From positions 62,001 to 126,000 of the forward strand of contig JAWXTK010000001.1 of the NCBI GenBank assembly GCA_044433645.1: 64,000 nucleotides of DNA, given 5' to 3'. Made by a program: the position numbers and the translations under genes. Below the pieces are notes generated by a model. It made no database searches, was not told the origin of the DNA, and saw nothing but the letters and a program-made list of their open reading frames with translations. The DNA is from JAWXTK01 sp044433645. Its GTDB lineage: Bacteria; Bacteroidota; Bacteroidia; Bacteroidales; Rikenellaceae. Position 1 is the first letter of the stretch, and each line of letters starts with the position of its first letter. Of this stretch, positions 41,850-50,203 are shown piece by piece.

Positions 41850-44800
41850 ATGAAAAACGAAATAAAAAAAGTACTACTATTAGGCTCTGGAGCTCTTAAA
41901 ATTGGTGAGGCAGGCGAATTTGACTACTCAGGTTCTCAGGCTTTGAAAGCTCTTAAAGAAGAAGGTATAGAAACAATACTTATCAACCCAAATATCGCTA
42001 CGGTGCAAACCAGCGAGGGTGTTGCCGATCAAATTTACTTCCTACCTGTAACTGCTTACTTTGTTGAGAAAGTTATCGCTAAGGAACGTCCTGACGGCAT
42101 CATGCTAGCATTTGGAGGTCAAACAGCACTTAACTGTGGTGTTGAACTTTATCGCGCAGGCATACTTGAAAAATACGATTTGAAAGTATTGGGTACACCA
42201 GTTCAAGCTATTATCGACACCGAAGATAGAGAATTGTTTGTAAACAAACTTGATGAAATAGATGTTAAAACCATTAAAAGCGAGGCAGTAGAAAATAAAA
42301 TTGATGCGCGCCGTGCAGCCAAAGAATTAGGCTATCCAGTTATCGTGCGTGCAGCTTACGCTCTTGGAGGTTTGGGTTCAGGTTTTTGTGATAACGAGCA
42401 GGAGCTTGATGTTTTGGTTGAAAAAGCATTCTCGTTCTCGCCTCAGGTTTTGGTTGAAAAATCATTACGTGGTTGGAAAGAGGTTGAGTATGAGGTTGTT
42501 CGCGATAGATTCGACAACTGTATCACTGTTTGTAATATGGAAAACTTCGACCCACTAGGAATACACACTGGTGAGAGTATCGTGGTTGCGCCCTCTCAAA
42601 CACTAACAAACTCAGAATATCACAAATTGCGTGAACTTGCAATTAGAATCATACGCCACATAGGCATCGTGGGTGAGTGTAATGTTCAATATGCGTTTGA
42701 TCCTCAGAGCGAGGACTATCGTGTTATTGAGGTTAATGCACGTTTGAGCCGTTCGTCTGCTTTGGCATCTAAAGCTACGGGTTATCCTTTGGCTTTTGTA
42801 GCTGCTAAGTTGGGTCTTGGTTACGGACTTTTCGATTTGAAAAACTCTGTTACTAAAGAAACTTCGGCTTTCTTTGAGCCAGCACTTGACTATGTAGTGT
42901 GTAAAATACCACGTTGGGATTTGAGTAAATTCCAAGGTGTAGACCGTGAGCTAGGTTCATCTATGAAATCTGTGGGTGAGGTTATGGCCATAGGACGTAC
43001 TTTTGAGGAGGCTATCCAAAAAGGTTTACGTATGATAGGCCAAGGTATGCACGGTTTTGTTGAGAACAAAGAATTGGTTATCGAGGATGTTGACAAAGCA
43101 CTTCGCGAACCAACAGATAATAGGATTTTTGTAATCTCTAAAGCATTTAGAGCTGGTTACACGGTGGATCAAATCCACAATTTAACTAAGATAGATAAAT
43201 GGTTCTTAGAGAAATTGATGAATATCATCAACACAGCCAACGCTCTTGAGGCTAATCCAACGGGAGAGGGCGAGATTAATATAGATGCAGAACTTTTACT
43301 GCGTGCAAAACAACTAGGTTTCTCGGATTTCCAAATCGCCAGAGCCGTAGGTAACGCAGAGATAGGAATGCACCAATCTATATTAAAGGTAAGAGATTAC
43401 CGTAAAAAATTAGGTATATTGCCAGTTGTTAAACAAATTGACACCATGGCAGGTGAGTTCCCAGCTCAAACTAACTACCTATATTTAACTTACTGTGGTT
43501 CGGCTAACGATATCAAATACACGGGCGACCACCGTTCTATCGTAGTACTTGGTTCTGGAGCTTATCGTATTGGTTCATCAGTTGAGTTTGACTGGTGTGG
43601 CGTTCAGGCGCTTAACACTATTCGCAAGGAGGGCCTTCGCTCGGTTATGATTAACTACAACCCTGAGACTGTGTCTACTGACTATGATATGTGTGATAGA
43701 CTTTACTTCGATGAGCTTACTTTTGAGAGAGTAATGGATATTTTGGAGTTAGAAAATCCTCAAGGTGTGATAGTATCTACAGGTGGCCAAATTCCAAACA
43801 ACCTAGCACTTAGACTAGATGCTGAAAATGTGCCTATCTTGGGTACAACAGCTAAGAGCATAGACAACGCTGAGGACAGAGAGAAATTCTCGGCAATGCT
43901 TGACAGAATAGGCGTAGACCAACCACGTTGGAGAGAGTTAACATCGCTAAATGATATTAACGAATTTATCGACGAGGTAGGTTTCCCAGTGTTGGTACGT
44001 CCTTCTTATGTGCTTTCGGGTGCAGCTATGAACGTATGTTCTAACCAAGAGGAGTTGGAGCGTTTCTTAGAGCTTGCAGCTAATATCTCTAAACAACACC
44101 CTGTTGTTGTGAGCCAATTCTTGGAAAATGCTAAGGAAGTTGAGATGGATGCTGTGGCTAAAGACGGTGAAATTATCGCTTATGCAATTTCAGAACATAT
44201 AGAATTTGCAGGGGTTCACTCAGGTGACGCTACGATTCAGTTCCCTCCACAAAAACTTTATATCGAAACTTTCAGACGTATTAAACGCATTAGTAAACAA
44301 ATCGCTAAGGAGCTTAATATCTCTGGACCTTTCAATATCCAATACCTAGCTCGTGAGAATGATATTAAAGTTATCGAGTGTAACTTGCGTGCTTCACGTT
44401 CATTCCCATTTGTTAGTAAAGTGCTTAAAATCAACTTTATAGAGCTTGCGACTAAGATAATGTTAGGCCAAGAAGTTGAGAAACCATCTAAAACTTTGTT
44501 TGACTTAGATTACGTGGGTATCAAGGCATCTCAGTTCTCGTTTAGCCGTCTACAAAAAGCCGACCCAGTGTTGGGTGTTGATATGGCATCGACTGGTGAG
44601 GTTGGATGTATAGGTGATGATACTTCTTCGGCTGTGTTGCAAAGTATGCTGTCTGTGGGTTACCGTATTCCTCAGAAAAATATTATGCTTTCGACAGGTA
44701 CGCCTAAACAAAAAGCTGATATGATGAGTGCAGCTAAGATGTTGGTAGCTAACGGATTCAACCTATTTGCTACGGGAGGCACTTACAACGCACTACAAGA

Positions 44801-45077
44801 AAATGGCATAGCATCAACTAAAGTTTACTGGCCAAGCGAAGAGGGCACTCCTAGAGCACTAGATATGTTACACGAGAAACAAATCGACATGGTTGTTAAC
44901 ATACCTAAAAACCTAACGGCAGGCGAGTTAGACAATGGATATAAGATACGTCGTGCAGCTATTGATCTAAATATTCCACTATTAACAAATGCTCGTTTGG
45001 CTAGTGCATTTATCAACGCTTTCTGTACTATGAGCGTGGATGATATCGCAATTAAGAGCTGGAGCGAATATAAATAA
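41850..45077 (+). CDS. carB: Carbamoyl-phosphate synthase large subunit
   Basis: A 1075-residue synthetase of normal length. Two homologous ATP-grasp halves are visible; the first starts KKVLLLGSGALKIGEAGEFDYSGSQA, and the second SIVVLGSGAYRIGSSVEFDWCGVQA near residue 565. The repeated ATP-grasp segments are YPVIVRAAYALGGLGSGF and FPVLVRPSYVLSGAAMNV. The C-terminal MGS-like allosteric domain begins at about 935 (KMLVANGFNLFATGGTYNAL). The ammonia from CarA is turned into carbamoyl phosphate here. It is followed 8 bp later by yjdM. Confidence 0.99.
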   Translation: MKNEIKKVLLLGSGALKIGEAGEFDYSGSQALKALKEEGIETILINPNIATVQTSEGVADQIYFLPVTAYFVEKVIAKERPDGIMLAFGGQTALNCGVELYRAGILEKYDLKVLGTPVQAIIDTEDRELFVNKLDEIDVKTIKSEAVENKIDARRAAKELGYPVIVRAAYALGGLGSGFCDNEQELDVLVEKAFSFSPQVLVEKSLRGWKEVEYEVVRDRFDNCITVCNMENFDPLGIHTGESIVVAPSQTLTNSEYHKLRELAIRIIRHIGIVGECNVQYAFDPQSEDYRVIEVNARLSRSSALASKATGYPLAFVAAKLGLGYGLFDLKNSVTKETSAFFEPALDYVVCKIPRWDLSKFQGVDRELGSSMKSVGEVMAIGRTFEEAIQKGLRMIGQGMHGFVENKELVIEDVDKALREPTDNRIFVISKAFRAGYTVDQIHNLTKIDKWFLEKLMNIINTANALEANPTGEGEINIDAELLLRAKQLGFSDFQIARAVGNAEIGMHQSILKVRDYRKKLGILPVVKQIDTMAGEFPAQTNYLYLTYCGSANDIKYTGDHRSIVVLGSGAYRIGSSVEFDWCGVQALNTIRKEGLRSVMINYNPETVSTDYDMCDRLYFDELTFERVMDILELENPQGVIVSTGGQIPNNLALRLDAENVPILGTTAKSIDNAEDREKFSAMLDRIGVDQPRWRELTSLNDINEFIDEVGFPVLVRPSYVLSGAAMNVCSNQEELERFLELAANISKQHPVVVSQFLENAKEVEMDAVAKDGEIIAYAISEHIEFAGVHSGDATIQFPPQKLYIETFRRIKRISKQIAKELNISGPFNIQYLARENDIKVIECNLRASRSFPFVSKVLKINFIELATKIMLGQEVEKPSKTLFDLDYVGIKASQFSFSRLQKADPVLGVDMASTGEVGCIGDDTSSAVLQSMLSVGYRIPQKNIMLSTGTPKQKADMMSAAKMLVANGFNLFATGGTYNALQENGIASTKVYWPSEEGTPRALDMLHEKQIDMVVNIPKNLTAGELDNGYKIRRAAIDLNIPLLTNARLASAFINAFCTMSVDDIAIKSWSEYK

Positions 45078-45085
45078 TTAGGATT

Positions 45086-45409
45086 ATGAGTGATTTTTGT
45101 CCAAAGTGTAAAGGCGAGAACAATTATTTTGACGGCTCGCTAAATGTATGCCCAGATTGCGGCCATGAGTGGAACGATAACGATGTTGTGGAGACTACCC
45201 CTGGCGTTGCTAAGGACAGCAATGGAGCAGAATTATTTGACGCAGACGCAGTTACGGTAATCAAGGATTTGAAGGTCAAGGGCTCTTCTATGGTCATTAA
45301 GCGAGGCACGAAGGTTAAGTCTATCAGATTAACTGACGACCCGGAGTATGTAGACTGCAAGATTGAAGGCAGTAGTATAGTATTAAAAACTATGTTTTTA
45401 AAGAAATAG
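45086..45409 (+). CDS. yjdM: YjdM/PhnA family zinc-ribbon protein
   Basis: A 107-residue protein. The N-terminal zinc ribbon has CPKC...CPDCGHEW, and the C-terminal beta domain is the conserved DFDAD-type stretch (LFDADAVTVIKDLKVKGSSMVIKRGTKVKSIRL). This family was once named after alkylphosphonate use (PhnA), but its real function is unclear. It is the last gene of the purF-like/car operon, 8 bp after carB, and ends before a terminator. Confidence 0.94.
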   Translation: MSDFCPKCKGENNYFDGSLNVCPDCGHEWNDNDVVETTPGVAKDSNGAELFDADAVTVIKDLKVKGSSMVIKRGTKVKSIRLTDDPEYVDCKIEGSSIVLKTMFLKK

Positions 45410-45416
45410 GAAAAGG

Positions 45417-45442
45417 AAAAGCGCTCAGAGATGAGCGCTTTT
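45417..45442 (+). terminator. Terminator of the car/yjdM operon
   Basis: AAAAGCGCTCA pairs perfectly with TGAGCGCTTTT around a GAGA loop, followed by further T. The 11-bp GC-rich stem is 8 bp after the yjdM stop. Confidence 0.88.
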
Positions 45443-45445
45443 TCT

Positions 45446-45565
45446 TGCTCGATGCTAGTCGCGCCTGCCCGGCGCAAGGGCGTTAAATGTTAACGGGGCA
45501 CGACACTCCCAAAAAACAAAATGCTTTAGCATTTTGGCTGGAGCGCCACAAATCGCAAGATTTGT
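45446..45565. repeat. Modular palindromic intergenic repeat, divergent copy
   Basis: The 16-mer at 45446-45461 is the exact reverse complement of 847-862 in copy 1. Further right AAAAAACAAAATGC begins a palindrome (AAAATGCTTTAGCATTTT, 45518-45535) in the same sequence context as in copy 1, and a second hairpin ACAAATCGCAAGATTTGT follows at 45548-45565. The stems keep their pairing although the loops and second-stem bases differ from the other copies. It lies between convergent genes. Confidence 0.65.
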
Positions 45566-45600
45566 AATCTAAATTATAATTCATAATTTTCACCCCCACC

Positions 45601-46269
45601 TTACTTCCTCTGGTGACGTCCCTTATTATTGTTCTGTTTGTTATTTTGCTTGTTTTGTCCCCTGTTTTGGGTGTGATTTTGTTTTTTGGGACGGTTTGTT
45701 TGGAACTGTTTATAATCACTTTTTAGCCCCGAGATAGCAACTTCATCTAAAGAAATATCGTGATTAGACATGCGTTTGATATCTTTTATAATCGCCTCGT
45801 TATTAGGGTGTTCCTGATTATATTCAAAGCTTTTTGTACGCATATAACGCGCAATATTATTAAGCGTATCCGATATTTGAGCATCGTTTGCCTCGGTGCG
45901 CTCACTCTCCAAGGACTGAATAATTTTTTGAATATTTTTACCATACTGACGCTTTAAAATACGCTTAGTGGGGTAAGATAATTTCTGGGGCATAGGGCTC
46001 AGTGATTCGTGGGTAGGAATAGGATAAGGTGAATCCACATCTAACTGAAAATCAGCCATTAGAAACAGGTGGTCCCACAATTTATGTGTAAACTCAGCGC
46101 TATCGCGCAAGACAGTATTAAGGTTACCCATCACGGCTATCACACTTTTGGCCTGTTTATTGCGCTCATCTCTGTCCTCTATTGTTTTAAGATAATCCAC
46201 CATTTCGTGAATATGTCTACCATATTCTGGAAGTACTAAAAGTTTGCGCTGATAATTATAATTTTTCAT
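45601..46269 (-). CDS. DUF4290 family protein
   Basis: A 222-residue cytosolic protein matching the Bacteroidota DUF4290 family from its N-terminus: MKNYNYQRKLLVLPEYGRHIHEMVDYL, AVMGNLNTVLRDSAEFTHKLWDHLFLM and YPIPTHESL. The function is unknown. The last 40 residues are a low-complexity tail rich in Asn, Gln, Lys and Arg (GQNKQNNKQNNNKGRHQRK), suggesting an RNA- or surface-binding disordered end. It is a single gene, convergent with the car operon. Confidence 0.9.
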   Translation of the reverse strand: MKNYNYQRKLLVLPEYGRHIHEMVDYLKTIEDRDERNKQAKSVIAVMGNLNTVLRDSAEFTHKLWDHLFLMADFQLDVDSPYPIPTHESLSPMPQKLSYPTKRILKRQYGKNIQKIIQSLESERTEANDAQISDTLNNIARYMRTKSFEYNQEHPNNEAIIKDIKRMSNHDISLDEVAISGLKSDYKQFQTNRPKKQNHTQNRGQNKQNNKQNNNKGRHQRK

Positions 46270-46398
46270 AAAATATTGTTAAAAATCATAGAAATGCTTA
46301 AAAAAGCTATAAGATTTGGTAAAAATGCAAGATTAAGAAAACTCCTAAAAAGCCTCACTTAAGGATAATAAAGATAATGGCTCATAGCCACATTTTGT

Positions 46399-46406
46399 TA
46401 ACTTTG
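46399..46406 (+). promoter_or_regulatory. -7 box before the sigma-54 activator gene
   Basis: TAACTTTG lies 51 bp before the start at 46458. No clear TTG at 20 bp upstream. Confidence 0.5.
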
Positions 46407-46457
46407 ATACAAAAGTAATTTTTTTTAATTAAAACACAAAACAAATAATTTATTTTT

Positions 46458-47621
46458 ATGACACAAGTTTTAGTCGCAGACCCTCAAAAGAGTATTTGTA
46501 ACGCTCTAAAAGAAAGACTCGAAGAGCAAGGATGCAAGGTTAATATCGCTAATCAAAAGCAAGACACGCTAGATTTTCTCGCGCGCCTTCACCCCGATTT
46601 AGTACTATGCGAACGCTCGCTCTTTAGCGAATGTTACACCAACGCTAAAGGTGCATTCTCGCCCTCAAAACTCCCAACGATAATACTCTCAGACGAGGAC
46701 AGTGTAAACTCCGTTGTTAGCATGATGCAATGTGGCGCAATAGGTTACTTAACCAAGCCCATAGACATGAACAAACTAAACTCACTATTAAAGAAAATCA
46801 GCGCAAGCGAGAACAAACCTAACTCCCACAATGCAAAGAGTGAGCCAAAAGACAATCTAATAGAAATCACGGGCACATCCTCAAAAATTATTCACATCAA
46901 AAACCTCATAGACAAAGTTGCCCCTTCAAACGCTCGCGTATTAATCCTAGGAGCTAACGGCACAGGCAAGGAATTAGTAGCTCACTGGCTGCATCAAAAA
47001 AGCTCACGTCTAGGCTCACCATTTATAGAAGTAAACTGCGCTGCCATACCCTCAGAGCTGATAGAAAGTGAATTATTTGGTCACGAGAAGGGTGCTTTCA
47101 CCTCAGCTATTAAGCAACGCAAGGGCAAGTTTGAGCAGGCCGACGGCGGCACTTTATTTCTTGACGAGATAGGTGATATGAGTCTTTCGGCTCAGGCCAA
47201 AGTGCTGCGCGCTCTGCAACAAAAACGCATATCAAGAGTCGGTAGCGACAAAGACCTAGAAGTTAACGTAAGAGTAATAGCCGCGACCAACAAAGACCTA
47301 AAGCAGGAGATAATCAATGGCAATTTTCGCGAGGATTTATATCACCGTCTGAGTGTCATCGTGATTAATGTGCCCCTGCTTGACGAGCACAAGGAAGATA
47401 TCCCCATGTTAGTGGAGTGTTTTATGAATGAGATTTGCAAAGAATATGAGATTTGCCCCAAGAAAATAAGCCCCGAGGCCATGCAAAAACTCACAAAGAT
47501 GCACTTTTCGGGCAATATCCGTGAACTTAGAAACGTAATCGAACGCCTAATAATTCTCAGCGAGGAGACTATCACCCCCACAGATGTGGAGTTATATGCA
47601 AATAATGTGAGTTTTAGATAA
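46458..47621 (+). CDS. Sigma-54-dependent activator with atypical receiver and no visible HTH
   Basis: A 387-residue NtrC-type protein. Residues 1-115 form a receiver domain; the phospho-acceptor position reads LVLCERSLF, with Glu52 for Asp, while the conserved Ser (IILSDED) and Lys (YLTKPID) remain. Residues 135-370 are the AAA+ domain, with Walker A GANGTGKE (165-172), the sigma-54 contact loop GAFTSA (212-217) and Walker B FLDEIGD (234-240). The protein ends at NVSFR shortly after the R-finger/sensor II region, so the usual C-terminal Fis-type helix-turn-helix is missing. It may act without specific DNA binding or with a partner. No histidine kinase is adjacent. Confidence 0.92.
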   Translation: MTQVLVADPQKSICNALKERLEEQGCKVNIANQKQDTLDFLARLHPDLVLCERSLFSECYTNAKGAFSPSKLPTIILSDEDSVNSVVSMMQCGAIGYLTKPIDMNKLNSLLKKISASENKPNSHNAKSEPKDNLIEITGTSSKIIHIKNLIDKVAPSNARVLILGANGTGKELVAHWLHQKSSRLGSPFIEVNCAAIPSELIESELFGHEKGAFTSAIKQRKGKFEQADGGTLFLDEIGDMSLSAQAKVLRALQQKRISRVGSDKDLEVNVRVIAATNKDLKQEIINGNFREDLYHRLSVIVINVPLLDEHKEDIPMLVECFMNEICKEYEICPKKISPEAMQKLTKMHFSGNIRELRNVIERLIILSEETITPTDVELYANNVSFR

Positions 47622-47660
47622 GGAGAATTATAAAAATCATAAGTAAACAATAAATTTTCC

Positions 47661-48605
47661 TTATCTAAAACTCAGGTTAGTAATCGCCAATAAAGACACT
47701 ACCGAAATAACTATCCAAAGACTAACACCTAAGACTATGGGTCTAAAGCCCGTAGTCTTTAATGCCGCGAGTGAAATACTAGAACCTATCAAAAACAAAG
47801 TCACCACAAGCATGCTTTTAGAAAGAGAGTAAATATGAGCCGACAATGAGCCAAGATTCACAAAACTATTTAAACACATAGCCCCCACAAACATAAAAAT
47901 AAACCAGGGAATAGAAATCTTCTTGGTCTTAGAGCGAAACAAAAATACAGACATTATAGAAATAGGTATTATCCACAGCGCCCTTGTTAATTTCACACAT
48001 GTAGCCACCATGAGAGCCTCATCTCCATAAGTTGCAGCTGCACCGACAACTGAGCTTGTGTCATGAATAGCTATTGCGCTCCAGAGTCCAAATTCATATT
48101 GCGAAAGATTAAAAAAATGACCCAGCATAGGGAAAATCACAAGAGCAATAGAATTCAGCAGAAAAACAACCCCCAGTGATATAGAAATCTCCTCACTCTT
48201 AGCATTGATAGCAGGAGCTACGGCAGCAATAGCACTACCTCCACAGATAGCCGTACCTGAGGAAACTAAATAAGCCATGCGTTTATTTATACCAAGCACC
48301 CTGCCCAAGAAATACCCAAGCACAAGCACCAAAGAAATAGAAAAAATCGTCAATACAAATCCTTCCTTTCCCGAAGAAAGTGCCTCATAGACATTCATGC
48401 CAAAACCAAGACCAACGACCGATGCTTTCAGTAGCCAAGATGTTGTCTTAGAGGTAAAGCGTGGCATAGGATTGCCAAAAACCAAGGTAAACAAAAACCC
48501 CAGAGCCAAGGCCACGGGCGCAACCACAAAAGGCAAAGCACACATAAGTGCCAAAATAACGAATGAGAATTTAAGCGCATTAGCGCGAGTAAAATAAGTT
48601 TGCAT
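47661..48605 (-). CDS. YeiH-family putative sulfate/anion exporter
   Basis: A 314-residue membrane protein with about ten hydrophobic segments. Family motifs are FTLVFGNP, LLKASVVGLGFGMNVYEAL, the conserved SSGTAICGGSAIAAVAPAI and GLWSAIAIHDTSSVVGAAATYG. Members of this family (PF03601) are often called putative sulfate or sulfite exporters on weak evidence. A promoter with a hairpin in its leader is found upstream (48607-48646). Export of sulfur oxyanions would suit a genome rich in sulfatases, but this is inference. Confidence 0.9.
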   Translation of the reverse strand: MQTYFTRANALKFSFVILALMCALPFVVAPVALALGFLFTLVFGNPMPRFTSKTTSWLLKASVVGLGFGMNVYEALSSGKEGFVLTIFSISLVLVLGYFLGRVLGINKRMAYLVSSGTAICGGSAIAAVAPAINAKSEEISISLGVVFLLNSIALVIFPMLGHFFNLSQYEFGLWSAIAIHDTSSVVGAAATYGDEALMVATCVKLTRALWIIPISIMSVFLFRSKTKKISIPWFIFMFVGAMCLNSFVNLGSLSAHIYSLSKSMLVVTLFLIGSSISLAALKTTGFRPIVLGVSLWIVISVVSLLAITNLSFR

Positions 48606-48606
48606 C

Positions 48607-48646
48607 GCAGAGTAAATAATTTTTTATTAATTACTCTGCAAAAGTA
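48607..48646 (-). promoter_or_regulatory. Promoter and 9-bp inverted repeat before the yeiH-like gene
   Basis: On the minus strand TACTTTTG (48646-48639) is followed at once by a perfect inverted repeat, GCAGAGTAA / TTACTCTGC (48631-48639 and 48607-48615 with a 15-nt centre), lying over the predicted transcription start. It could be an operator or a leader hairpin. The -33 element is unclear. Confidence 0.55.
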
Positions 48647-48650
48647 ATGA

Positions 48651-50102
48651 TTATTTTTTAGTATTAAAAGGAGTAAATTCCACGGTCTCGTCTCGCCACG
48701 AGGGTTTGCGTTTAGCGTATATAATAAAAGGTATAATCACAAATACCACAGCACCCACGGCTAAGACCAAATACCACACCATATTACTACCCACAGCTAT
48801 CTGCGAGGGAGGAATAAAACTAAGCACAAAGGCTAAAAGCGAACCACTAAAGCCAAGTCCTGCAACTAACCACAACAATAAGTTCCCTTTGCCTATTCTA
48901 AAGGGTCTATCCACTTTTGGCATCTTATATCGCAAGACTATCACCGATGCAAACATCAAAAGATAAACTATAAGATACAATAGTACAGTTAGTTGTGAGA
49001 GTATCTGATAAAACGACTGCACCGAGGGCATAACCACAAACAGCAGACTCAAAAGCGTTACAACACCCCCTTGAATAAGCAAAATATTGCGCTGAACCCC
49101 CATTTTATTGGTGCGCTGAAAAAACTTAGGCAAATAACCAGCCTTACCCACAACAAAAATACCTTTGGAAGGTCCTGCAACCCAAGTTAACACCCCTGCC
49201 AGCACTCCAAAAACAAGGGCCAAGGCCAAAATAGGCGATGCCCACGAGATATGTAGATATTTAAAGAAACTATCAAAACCTATCAGAAGACTTTGCGTTA
49301 GGTTTATATCCTTAGAGGGGATAATAACCCCAAGAGAGAAAGTACCCAAAATAAAAATTAGAACAACTATCAGCGAGCCCAAGAATATAGCTTTAGGGTA
49401 ATTGCGCTTAGGATTATCAACATCCATAACATGCACGCCCATCATCTCCATACCTGCAAAAAACAGGAAAATACTCGATGCTAAAACCAGATTATCTAGC
49501 TTAGTTAAGTCAGGGAAAAAACTTTGGCTCATATCCATTTGATTCACGCCACCAGTAGCTAAATAAGTAATACCCAACACTATAAGCAAGGCCGAAGGAA
49601 TAATGGTCCCTACGATACCACCTATTTTTGCAATTTTTCCAACCCAGCCAAGCCCTTTGAGCGAGATGAAAGTCGCCAGCCAATAAATCACAAGCACTGT
49701 TATAAGAGTAAAAATCTTATTACTAGCCAAGGGCGCACTCGTAGCATCGCCCACCAGCGAGAACGCTATGGCCACCGAGGCAAAGGTGAGCACCGTAGGA
49801 TACCAAATAGTATTTTGTATCCACTGCAACCATATAGCCAAAAAGCCACCTCTAGCGCCAAAAGCCTCGCCAACCCAGCGAAACACCCCACCCTCAGAGG
49901 ACGAAAACATAGACGCCAACTCAGCTGCCACCAAAGCCGTAGGAATCAAGAACACTAGTGTAGCAAACAAATAATAGAAAGCCGAAGTAAGACCATAAGT
50001 AGCCTCAGCAGGCAAACCCCTGAGCGAGACCACGGCCGTGATATTCATTATCGCCAGGGTCAACACACTGAGCTTAGAGATAGAAGTTTTCTTGTTATTC
50101 AT
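48651..50102 (-). CDS. APC-superfamily amino acid antiporter (GadC-like)
   Basis: A 483-residue membrane protein with about twelve hydrophobic helices. The N-terminus ISKLSVLTLAIMNITAVVSLRGLPAEATYGL and the block GGVFRWVGEAFGARGGFLAIWLQW place it with glutamate:GABA antiporters. GadC exchanges external glutamate for internal GABA in acid resistance, together with a glutamate decarboxylase. No gadB is in the window, so the substrate may differ. The C-terminus (AKRKPSWRDETVEFTPFNTKK) lies where GadC has a pH-sensing plug. Confidence 0.9.
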   Translation of the reverse strand: MNNKKTSISKLSVLTLAIMNITAVVSLRGLPAEATYGLTSAFYYLFATLVFLIPTALVAAELASMFSSSEGGVFRWVGEAFGARGGFLAIWLQWIQNTIWYPTVLTFASVAIAFSLVGDATSAPLASNKIFTLITVLVIYWLATFISLKGLGWVGKIAKIGGIVGTIIPSALLIVLGITYLATGGVNQMDMSQSFFPDLTKLDNLVLASSIFLFFAGMEMMGVHVMDVDNPKRNYPKAIFLGSLIVVLIFILGTFSLGVIIPSKDINLTQSLLIGFDSFFKYLHISWASPILALALVFGVLAGVLTWVAGPSKGIFVVGKAGYLPKFFQRTNKMGVQRNILLIQGGVVTLLSLLFVVMPSVQSFYQILSQLTVLLYLIVYLLMFASVIVLRYKMPKVDRPFRIGKGNLLLWLVAGLGFSGSLLAFVLSFIPPSQIAVGSNMVWYLVLAVGAVVFVIIPFIIYAKRKPSWRDETVEFTPFNTKK

Positions 50103-50169
50103 AATATCTTTTTTGTTTTAAGAATAATTTAAAACAGGTTTTCATACAAATAATGTGCAAAAAAAATCT

Positions 50170-50177
50170 TACATTTG
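50170..50177 (+). promoter_or_regulatory. -7 box that fixes the start of the sulfatase gene
   Basis: TACATTTG lies downstream of an in-frame ATG at 50153 and 26 bp before ATG 50204. Transcription starting after this box would exclude the upstream ATG. Confidence 0.6.
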
Positions 50178-50203
50178 TAGGTAAAGAAAAAAAGCCTAAG
50201 AAA

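Noticed and set aside
42349..43096. ORFs in other frames within carB and similar antisense ORFs in nqr, sulfatase and TonB receptor genes
   Set aside because: All lie fully inside long genes with strong family matches, and their translations show no recognisable domain.
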